NCBI GenBank assembly: GCA_005879505.1
Contig: VBKQ01000255.1
Coordinates: 1 to 12,054, forward strand
From: Deltaproteobacteria bacterium
Lineage (GTDB): Bacteria; Myxococcota; Myxococcia; Myxococcales; 40CM-4-68-19
Direction of reading: 5' to 3'
Length of the DNA: 12,054 bases
Part shown: piece by piece, positions 6,774-12,054 of the stretch
Position numbering within the stretch: position 1 is the stretch's first letter
How the letters are laid out: every line of letters begins with the position of its first letter
Program-made: the position numbers and the translations under genes
Notes under the pieces: generated by a model
What the model was told of the DNA's origin: nothing
What the model saw: only the letters and a program-made list of their open reading frames with translations
Databases searched by the model: none

Positions 6774-9215
6774 GTGCTCCGCTTTGCCGCGACGGCTGCC
6801 CTCGCCGTGATGGTCCTGGGGTGGCCGGCGTTCGCTCAGAACGCCTTCTTCGCGGGACCTCCCGGCGCCGAGGTGGAGATCGAGGCTGACCGGATCTATT
6901 ACGCCTGGGAGAAGCAGCTGCTCCAGCTCGAAGGCCACGTCGTCGCGCGCCGCGGACCTGGGCTGCTCCGGGCGGCCTCGGGCTCGCTGGATCGCGCGCA
7001 CGGGATCCTGAAGCTCGAGGGGGGCGTGCTCGGCGTGCAGGACCACCAGGTGTTCCTGGCGGACGCGGCCGTAGTGGATCTCAACTCCCGCTCCGCGGAG
7101 CTGACGAAGGCGGTGCTGCTGCTCAAGGCGGGCCCGGCAAACCCGGACGCGCCGCGCGCAGGCCCGAACACGCTGATCCTGCACGGCGCGCACGTGCAGC
7201 AGCTGGAGCGGGGCCGCTTCCTCGCCGAGAACGTGACGCTGACCCCCTGCGACTGCGCGGGCGACCCGGACTACGAGCTGCTGGCGCGGACGGCGGAGAT
7301 CGGCGACGACCGCGCCAGCCTGCGGGGAGTGCGTCTTCGCCTGCTCGGCGCCACGCTGCCCCTGTTCCCGCTCTCGCTGCCCCTGACCAACCGGCAGTCA
7401 GGCCTGCTCGCGCCGCTGTTCGGGTACGGCGGCCCGCTCGGCTTCACGTATGCGCAGCCCGTCTTCCTCACGCTGGGGCGCAGCTATGACCTGACGGTCA
7501 CGCCGGGCTGGATGACCGGGGGGCACATGCACCAGCAGAGCCTCGGGAACCGCTCGATCAAAGGTCCCCGCCTCGGACTCGAGGAGCGGTACGCCCCGGT
7601 GGAAGGCACGTCGGGTTCGCTCGCGCTCGACCTGTTCTACGATCTCGACCAGCACGACCCCTCGGGGACCAGCACCGCCGGGCGCGGATACGGCGGCGTG
7701 CGGGGCATCGCCCACCTCGGTCACCGGACGGAGGGCAGCGGGGGCATCTTCGCGGTGCAGGGCCTCGCCGCAAGCGACGTGATGGCCGTCCGGGACCAGG
7801 CCGCTCAGTCGATCGAGAATTCATACGACCTCTTCACCAGCGACCTCGGTTTCTGGCGTGTGCGCGGCCCGCTCACGCTCGGTGCGGATGCGACACTGAT
7901 GCAGGACATGCGCATCGTGGACGGAAATGCGCCCGACCGGCGGCTCTTTGGCGCCGACGGAGGGAGGACTTTCCAGCGGCTCCCGGCGCTGTTCGCGCAG
8001 CTGTCGCCTGTGCCGTTCGGCCGGGCGACGTTCGCTTTGGAGGCGAGCGCGGTCCAGTTCGCGCGCTTCGGAGACCCCACCGAGATGGAGCGCAAGACGG
8101 GTTTCGGTCCGACCGATCGCGCGAGCAGCCCGGCGGCGATCTACGCCGACGCGGCGCGCGCGCCCGCTCTGCGCCTCGATCTCGCCCCGCGCTTCACGCT
8201 CGCGGCGGCGCCGGCGTTCCCGGCGGAGCTGCGTCTCGAAGCAGGCGCGCGAGTGGATGGTTGGATCGTGGAAGGGTCTCCGGATCGGAACCGGACGCGC
8301 GCGTACGCCCTCGTCGGAGCGCGCGCGGCGATCCCGCTGGAGCGGCGATTCGGAAGCGTGCTGCACCGCATCGAGCCGGCGTTCGAGCTGCGCGCGCTCT
8401 CGAAGCCGATCTCCGCGGGTGGACCTCCATTCGGAGATCTGACGGACGGGGGCGGACCGGACTTCAGACCGATGCCGGACGCTACCCAGCAAGGCCTGGC
8501 AGCCGGCGGGACGATCGCGGGCGTTCCGGCCGCGCGCCGGGCATATGACGAGATCGACTTCGCCGCTCCGGCGACAGGTGCGGTGGAGGCGACGGCCTCG
8601 CTGTCGCAATGGTTGTGGACGAAGTCGGGGCGGACGGCTGGCCGCATCTTCGGTTTCGACCTGCTGCAGGACGCCTTGCTCTGGGCCGGTGGAGCGAAAG
8701 CGCGCCTGAGCGAGGGTAGCGCGGTCGCATCGGTCCGGTTTGGCGCCGGAAGCCTGGACGGCTCCATCCGGTATGACTGGTCGCAGCACGAGGTTTCGGC
8801 GTACGGCGCTTCCGCCGGCCTGCGGGATGGGCGCGGCGACGAGCTCCACACGTCGATCGGCATGCTGCGGGGCAGCTCGAGCGAGCGGCTCCGCGGCGGA
8901 ATCGACGAGCTGTTCTCCGCGGCCCGCTTCGCCGTGGCTCCGACGGCGCTGAGCGGTGGAGCCCGCGCCGGCGCATCGAGCCCGCTGCCGCTCGGGCTTC
9001 GGCTCGCGTACGACGCCTACTACACGCCCGGCGATACCCCGAGCACGTTCGCGAATCTGCTCCATGTCGGCGTGCTGACCCTCGATACACCCTGCCGGTG
9101 CGCCGGCCTGCGGCTCACCGCTACCTTGCCGACCCATGACCTGCGGGCGCTGGGGGGCCTGCAATTCTCCCTGTTGATCGACTTGAAATCGCTCGGATCC
9201 GTGGCGGCGTTCTAG
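6774..9215 (+). CDS. lptD: LPS-assembly outer-membrane protein LptD
   Basis: LptD forms the outer-membrane beta-barrel that, with the lipoprotein LptE, inserts lipopolysaccharide into the outer leaflet. The 813 aa begin with a signal peptide (MLRFAATAALAVMVLGWPAFA, cut after A21). An OstA/LptA-like periplasmic domain follows (about 33-150: VEIEADRIYY, LEGHVVARRGPGLLRA). The barrel domain from about 180 includes PLFPLSLPLTNRQSGLLAPLFGYGGPLGFTYAQP and many alternating aromatic strands to the C-terminus. The only four cysteines are two Cys-x-Cys pairs, C159/C161 at the domain junction and C774/C776 near the C-terminus, in positions suited to the interdomain disulfides known from E. coli LptD. 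GTG 6774 is chosen because it gives a clean signal peptide; no clear Shine-Dalgarno precedes it, so coupling to the AMIN gene 9 nt upstream is likely. The stop TAG is the first three bases of a palindromic repeat. Confidence 0.9.
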   Translation: MLRFAATAALAVMVLGWPAFAQNAFFAGPPGAEVEIEADRIYYAWEKQLLQLEGHVVARRGPGLLRAASGSLDRAHGILKLEGGVLGVQDHQVFLADAAVVDLNSRSAELTKAVLLLKAGPANPDAPRAGPNTLILHGAHVQQLERGRFLAENVTLTPCDCAGDPDYELLARTAEIGDDRASLRGVRLRLLGATLPLFPLSLPLTNRQSGLLAPLFGYGGPLGFTYAQPVFLTLGRSYDLTVTPGWMTGGHMHQQSLGNRSIKGPRLGLEERYAPVEGTSGSLALDLFYDLDQHDPSGTSTAGRGYGGVRGIAHLGHRTEGSGGIFAVQGLAASDVMAVRDQAAQSIENSYDLFTSDLGFWRVRGPLTLGADATLMQDMRIVDGNAPDRRLFGADGGRTFQRLPALFAQLSPVPFGRATFALEASAVQFARFGDPTEMERKTGFGPTDRASSPAAIYADAARAPALRLDLAPRFTLAAAPAFPAELRLEAGARVDGWIVEGSPDRNRTRAYALVGARAAIPLERRFGSVLHRIEPAFELRALSKPISAGGPPFGDLTDGGGPDFRPMPDATQQGLAAGGTIAGVPAARRAYDEIDFAAPATGAVEATASLSQWLWTKSGRTAGRIFGFDLLQDALLWAGGAKARLSEGSAVASVRFGAGSLDGSIRYDWSQHEVSAYGASAGLRDGRGDELHTSIGMLRGSSSERLRGGIDELFSAARFAVAPTALSGGARAGASSPLPLGLRLAYDAYYTPGDTPSTFANLLHVGVLTLDTPCRCAGLRLTATLPTHDLRALGGLQFSLLIDLKSLGSVAAF

Positions 9216-9251
9216 TCGCGACCGCCGAAGGCGGCTTAGCTACTATTTTTT
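9213..9251 (+). terminator. Palindromic repeat site C acting as probable lptD terminator
   Basis: A 33-nt imperfect palindrome (9213-9245) has outer arms TAGTCGC / GCTACTA (6 of 7 paired) and an inner stem CCGCC / GGCGG (9222-9226 / 9230-9234) with loop GAA. It is followed at once by TTTTTT (9246-9251), the layout of a rho-independent terminator. The sequence belongs to the same repeat family as sites A and B, and its first three bases are the lptD stop codon. Confidence 0.6.
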
Positions 9252-9265
9252 GGATGTGCTTTTCT

Positions 9266-9280
9266 GTTCAGGTTGTGAAC
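9266..9280. promoter_or_regulatory. Dyad GTTCA-N5-TGAAC upstream of the HTH gene
   Basis: A perfect 5-bp inverted repeat with a 5-nt centre, GTTCAGGTTGTGAAC, in an unusually AT-rich patch (about 9241-9300) between the lptD terminator and the HTH regulator gene. Its size suits a dimeric HTH protein, so autoregulation is possible. This is weak evidence, since short dyads arise by chance. Confidence 0.25.
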
Positions 9281-9421
9281 TTTCACCCGCAGCATCTTTG
9301 AAGCCCCGGCCGCCGCTGGTACGTACGCCGAAGGGGGCGAGCCAGGGAGCGGACCATACAGGCGACCATCGTCAGGGAAGTCGGCCGCAGGATCCGGCAG
9401 CTGAGGACGTCGCGCTCGCGG

Positions 9422-9694
9422 ATGACGCAGGAGCAATTGAGCGAGCGCGCTCGGATCAGCGTCTCCTTCCTTTCCATGATCGAGCGCGGCGAGCGTGCTC
9501 CCCATCTGGAGACGCTGGCCGCGATCGCCGACGCCCTCGACGTCCGCCTGGCGGAACTGTTCGCGGAGGGCCAGGAGAGCGCGGCCCCCGATCCCGTCTA
9601 TGGCGCCCTCATCGAGGCGTGCCGCCGGCACAACCTCGATAAACGCGACGTCGATCTGCTCGTCTCCATGATGCGCAGCATGTTCGCCGCTTGA
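9422..9694 (+). CDS. XRE-family helix-turn-helix regulator (start uncertain, probably upstream)
   Basis: A small Cro/C1-type DNA-binding protein. TQEQLSERARISVSFLSMIERGERAPHLETLAAIADALDVRLAELF is the HTH_3 domain: helices 2-3 with the recognition helix SVSFLSMIE, then helices 4-5. A short C-terminal tail (DPVYGALIEACRR...LLVSMMRSMFAA) may help dimerisation. ATG 9422 is the first standard start but removes helix 1 and has no nearby Shine-Dalgarno. In the same frame upstream, ATIVREVGRRIRQLRTSRSR (from 9362) is exactly the expected first helix, yet no ATG, GTG or TTG occurs there. GGGAG (9345-9349) lies 6 nt before an ATA at 9356, so translation may begin at ATA 9356 or ATC 9368, giving about 109-113 aa. 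The target is unknown; neighbours are envelope and serine-synthesis genes. Confidence 0.85.
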   Translation: MTQEQLSERARISVSFLSMIERGERAPHLETLAAIADALDVRLAELFAEGQESAAPDPVYGALIEACRRHNLDKRDVDLLVSMMRSMFAA

Positions 9695-9702
9695 GGCGAG
9701 AT

Positions 9703-9715
9703 CGCCGGCCCGGCG
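9703..9715. other. Small GC hairpin after the HTH gene
   Basis: CGCCG (9703-9707) pairs with CGGCG (9711-9715) around a GCC loop, 8 nt after the HTH stop. There is no T-run, so at best a weak or Rho-assisted stop. Confidence 0.2.
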
Positions 9716-9739
9716 GCGGGTGTGACGGTCGCAGGCGTC

Positions 9740-9767
9740 TTGACACGCCGCGCTAACAGCCCTTAAT
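9740..9767 (+). promoter_or_regulatory. Sigma-70-type promoter of the aminotransferase-serA operon
   Basis: A perfect -35 box TTGACA (9740-9745) is followed after 16 nt by CTTAAT (9762-9767; 4 of 6 to TATAAT). A start about 7 nt later would give a leader of roughly 20-25 nt carrying the GAGGAGG ribosome site at 9784-9790. It is the best promoter match in the window and directly precedes a metabolic operon. Confidence 0.6.
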
Positions 9768-9797
9768 CCAACCGGTGCTACCCGAGGAGGAAGCATT

Positions 9798-10937
9798 GTG
9801 AAGAAGATCCGCCTGCTCACGCCCGGTCCGACGCCGGTCCCCGAGAGGCTGTCGCTGCGGATGGCGCGGCCCATCGTCCACCATCGCTCGCCGGAGTTCG
9901 AGGCCGTGTTCGCCCGCGTGCGGGAGGGGCTCGCCTGGCTCTACCAGACGAAGCAGGACGTGCTCGTGTTCGCAGCCAGCGGCACCGGCGCGATGGAGGC
10001 CTCGCTCGTCAACTTCCTCCGCAAGGGCGACACTGCCGTGGTCGTCGACGGCGGCAAGTTCGGCGAGCGCTGGGGAAAGCTGGCGAAGGCGTACGGGGTG
10101 AACGCGGTCACCCTGAAGTGCGAGTGGGGCCATCCGGTCGAGCCGGTCGCCGTCGAGAAGGCCCTGCGCGAGAACCCTCAGGCGAAGGGCGTATACGTCC
10201 AGGCGAACGAGAGCTCCACCGGCGTCTACCATCCCATCCGCGAGCTGGCGCAGGTCACCGCGAGGACCGGTGCGGTCCTGGTGGTCGACGCCATCAGCGC
10301 GCTCGGGGCGATGACGTTGCCGATGGACGACTGGGGCATCGACGTGCTGCTCAGCGCCGGCCACAAGGCGCTGGGTCTTCCGCCGGGGATCGCCTTTCTC
10401 GCCGCCAGCGAGAAGGCATGGAAGCTGAACGAGTCGGCCGACCTGCCGCGGTTCTATTTCGACGTCAAGCGCGAGCGCGAGAGCCAGCGCAAGAACCAGA
10501 CGGCCTGGACTCCGGCCATCGCGCTGGTGGAAGGCCTGGACGAATCGCTCGCCATGTTCCGCGAGGAAGGTCTGGAGAACGTCTTCGCCCGCCACGAGCG
10601 CATGGCCCGGGCGGCGCGCGCCGGGATGCAGGCGCTGGGCCTCACCTTGTACTCCAGGAGCCCCTCGCCGGCGATGACTACCGTGCTCGCGCCGGATGGG
10701 GTCGATTCCGAGAAGCTGGTCAAGCACCTGTTCAAGCAGTACGGCATCAAGCTGGTCGGCGGTCAGGACGCGGCGAAGGGCAAGATCTTCCGCATCGCCC
10801 ATCTCGGCTACTTCGACGATTTCGACATGCTGGTGGTGATCGGGGCGATCGAGCGCGGCCTGCACGATCTCGGCGCCAAGGTCCAGCTCGGGGCGGGTCT
10901 CGCCGCCGCCCAGCAGTCGTTCGCCGGAGGGCGCTGA
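9798..10937 (+). CDS. Class V aminotransferase (serine/alanine-glyoxylate type), probable phosphoserine transaminase role
   Basis: A 379-aa PLP enzyme of the serine-pyruvate / alanine-glyoxylate aminotransferase group. It begins with the family signature LLTPGPTPVPE and has FAASGTGAMEASLVN (phosphate-binding turn), NESSTGVYHPI, VVDAISALGAM (the Asp that contacts the PLP ring nitrogen) and SAGHKALGLPPGIAFL with the Schiff-base lysine K190. It ends with the substrate-binding FRIAHLGYF, where Arg holds the carboxylate. GTG 9798 is supported by GAGGAGG (9784-9790) with a 7-nt spacer. The gene overlaps serA by one base (TGATG), so the two are translationally coupled. Class V enzymes beside serA are known in several lineages lacking a classical SerC, and the likely reaction here is 3-phosphohydroxypyruvate to phosphoserine (inference). 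Alanine-glyoxylate or aspartate transamination remains possible. Confidence 0.9.
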   Translation: MKKIRLLTPGPTPVPERLSLRMARPIVHHRSPEFEAVFARVREGLAWLYQTKQDVLVFAASGTGAMEASLVNFLRKGDTAVVVDGGKFGERWGKLAKAYGVNAVTLKCEWGHPVEPVAVEKALRENPQAKGVYVQANESSTGVYHPIRELAQVTARTGAVLVVDAISALGAMTLPMDDWGIDVLLSAGHKALGLPPGIAFLAASEKAWKLNESADLPRFYFDVKRERESQRKNQTAWTPAIALVEGLDESLAMFREEGLENVFARHERMARAARAGMQALGLTLYSRSPSPAMTTVLAPDGVDSEKLVKHLFKQYGIKLVGGQDAAKGKIFRIAHLGYFDDFDMLVVIGAIERGLHDLGAKVQLGAGLAAAQQSFAGGR

Positions 10938-12054
10938 TGCGCGTCCTCATCGCCGATGATCTGTCGCCGGAGGCGAAGATCATCCTCGAGCGGATCCCGG
11001 ATGCGCAGGTCGACGTCCGCGTCGGCCTCAAGCCGGCCGAGCTGCGCGAGATCGCGGGCGCTTACGACGCGCTGGCGGTGCGGAGCGCCACCAAGGTCAC
11101 GGCCGAGTTCCTCGCGGCGGCGACGAGGCTGCGGGTGATCGGGCGGGCCGGAACGGGCGTGGACAACATCGATCTCGATGCGGCCACCCGCCGCGGCGTG
11201 GTGGTGATGAACGCGCCCGGGGGCAACAGCGTCTCGGTCGCAGAGCACACCGTCGCGCTGCTCCTCGCGCTCGCGCGGCAGGTCGCCGACGCCTCGCAGA
11301 GCACGCGCGCGGGCAAGTGGGAGAAGAAGAAGTTCGCCGCGGGGCGCGAGCTGCTCGGCAAGACGCTCGGGGTGGTGGGAACGGGAAACATCGGCGCCCT
11401 CGTCGTGCAGCGGGCGAAGGCGTTCGGCATGAAGGTGATCACCTTCGATCCGTTCCTCAGCGAGGAAGCGGCAGCCAAGCTCGGGGTCGAGCTGGTGCCC
11501 CTGGCGGAGATCTTCCGCCGCAGCGATGCCGTGACCCTGCACGTCCCGCTCAACGAGCAGACGAGGAACATGGTCGCGGCGCCGCAGCTCGCGCAGATGA
11601 AGCCGGGCGCGCTGCTCATCAACTGCGCCCGCGGCGGCCTGGTCGACGAGATGGCGGTGGCGGAGGCGCTCGAGTCGAAGCGGCTGGGCGGGGCGGCGCT
11701 GGACGTGTTCGAGACGGAGCCGCCGCCCGCCGGCCATCCGCTCTTCTCCTGCGAGAATTTCATCGCCACTCCGCACCTGGGCGGGAGCACGGAGGACGCG
11801 CAGCAGAACGTGGCCCTGATCGTCTGCGAGGCGATGGTCGAATACCTGACCACCGGAACCATCCGCAACGCGGTGAACGTGCCCTCCGTGACCGGCGAGG
11901 TGATGGAGCGGCTGGGGCCGTACCTGCGCCTGGCGACGAAGCTCGGCGCGTTCGCTGGACAGCTCGCGACGCAAGCCGCCTCCGGTGCCCCGGAGCAGAT
12001 CGAGATCGCCTACGCCGGCGAGGTGGCGCAGCACCCGAGCGCGCCGCTCACCGC
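10937..12054 (+). CDS. serA: D-3-phosphoglycerate dehydrogenase, 3' end outside window
   Basis: First enzyme of the phosphorylated serine pathway: NAD-dependent oxidation of 3-phosphoglycerate to 3-phosphohydroxypyruvate in the cytoplasm. 372 codons are visible. The substrate domain begins MRVLIADDLSPEAK and has RAGTGVDNIDLDAA. The Rossmann domain has VVGTGNIG (G148-x-G-x-x-G153). The catalytic triad is R232 (NCARGGLVDE), E261 (DVFETEPP) and H280 (TPHLGGSTEDA), close to the numbering of the long M. tuberculosis enzyme. After the NVPSV linker (about 316) the sequence continues as the intervening ASB-type domain (LGPYLRLATKLGAFAGQLA...IEIAYAGEVA). So this is the long form of about 525-530 aa, and the rest, probably ending in an ACT domain for serine feedback, lies beyond the edge. 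It is translated by overlap with the aminotransferase gene. The ATG is certain. Confidence 0.97.
   Translation, partial: MRVLIADDLSPEAKIILERIPDAQVDVRVGLKPAELREIAGAYDALAVRSATKVTAEFLAAATRLRVIGRAGTGVDNIDLDAATRRGVVVMNAPGGNSVSVAEHTVALLLALARQVADASQSTRAGKWEKKKFAAGRELLGKTLGVVGTGNIGALVVQRAKAFGMKVITFDPFLSEEAAAKLGVELVPLAEIFRRSDAVTLHVPLNEQTRNMVAAPQLAQMKPGALLINCARGGLVDEMAVAEALESKRLGGAALDVFETEPPPAGHPLFSCENFIATPHLGGSTEDAQQNVALIVCEAMVEYLTTGTIRNAVNVPSVTGEVMERLGPYLRLATKLGAFAGQLATQAASGAPEQIEIAYAGEVAQHPSAPLT

Noticed and set aside
7821..9164. 447-codon minus-strand open frame in lptD
   Set aside because: Long only because of GC-rich third positions; the plus-strand LptD has a signal peptide, OstA domain and paired cysteines.
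10808..12034. 408-codon minus-strand open frame over serA
   Set aside because: Shadow of serA, whose cofactor and catalytic motifs are all in the plus frame.
1..12054. A previously undescribed multi-gene defence or biosynthetic system
   Set aside because: All sizeable genes fall into known housekeeping, envelope or common accessory families, and no linked set of unknown genes is present.

Overview
The window is very GC-rich DNA with G/C-ending codons, tight gene spacing and GTG starts. Its Gram-negative envelope genes (lptD plus an AMIN-domain protein) and gene set fit a deltaproteobacterial / Myxococcota-type chromosome, perhaps close to Anaeromyxobacter. That placement is inference from gene content and protein style, not a search result. 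Most of the window is ordinary core metabolism and envelope biogenesis. I see no phage, CRISPR array, rRNA or tRNA, and no convincing new multi-gene system.

Left part (1-2890), accessory-looking: the 3' part of a Y1/HUH (REP-associated, IS200-like) transposase gene enters from the left edge. Next comes accD, the acetyl-CoA carboxylase carboxyltransferase beta subunit, with a normal catalytic core but an abnormal N-terminus lacking the first half of the zinc ribbon. A glutathione S-transferase gene follows, then on the minus strand a 5'-truncated AAC(6')-like GNAT acetyltransferase. These last two sit between accD and folC, which are neighbours in many bacteria.

Middle part (2888-9251): folC (folylpolyglutamate/dihydrofolate synthase) is flanked on both sides by short palindromic repeats of one family. 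It is followed by an alpha/beta hydrolase, a secreted protein with AMIN-type domains at both ends, and lptD, the LPS-transport outer-membrane barrel. The last three lie close together (30-nt and 9-nt gaps) and could be one transcription unit, apparently ended by a third copy of the repeat followed by six T's.

Right part (9252-12054): a small XRE-type helix-turn-helix regulator whose conserved first helix lies upstream of its first standard start codon. A good sigma-70-like promoter follows, then a class V aminotransferase overlapping a long-form serA (3-phosphoglycerate dehydrogenase) that runs off the window. The last two genes are very probably a serine-biosynthesis operon, with the class V enzyme doing the transamination step.

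Most worth a second look: the dispersed 33-nt palindromic repeat family in the same window as a REP-type transposase, with two copies supplying the stop codons of folC and lptD; the AccD zinc-ribbon loss; the HTH gene's missing start codon; and the decayed or non-canonically started acetyltransferase.
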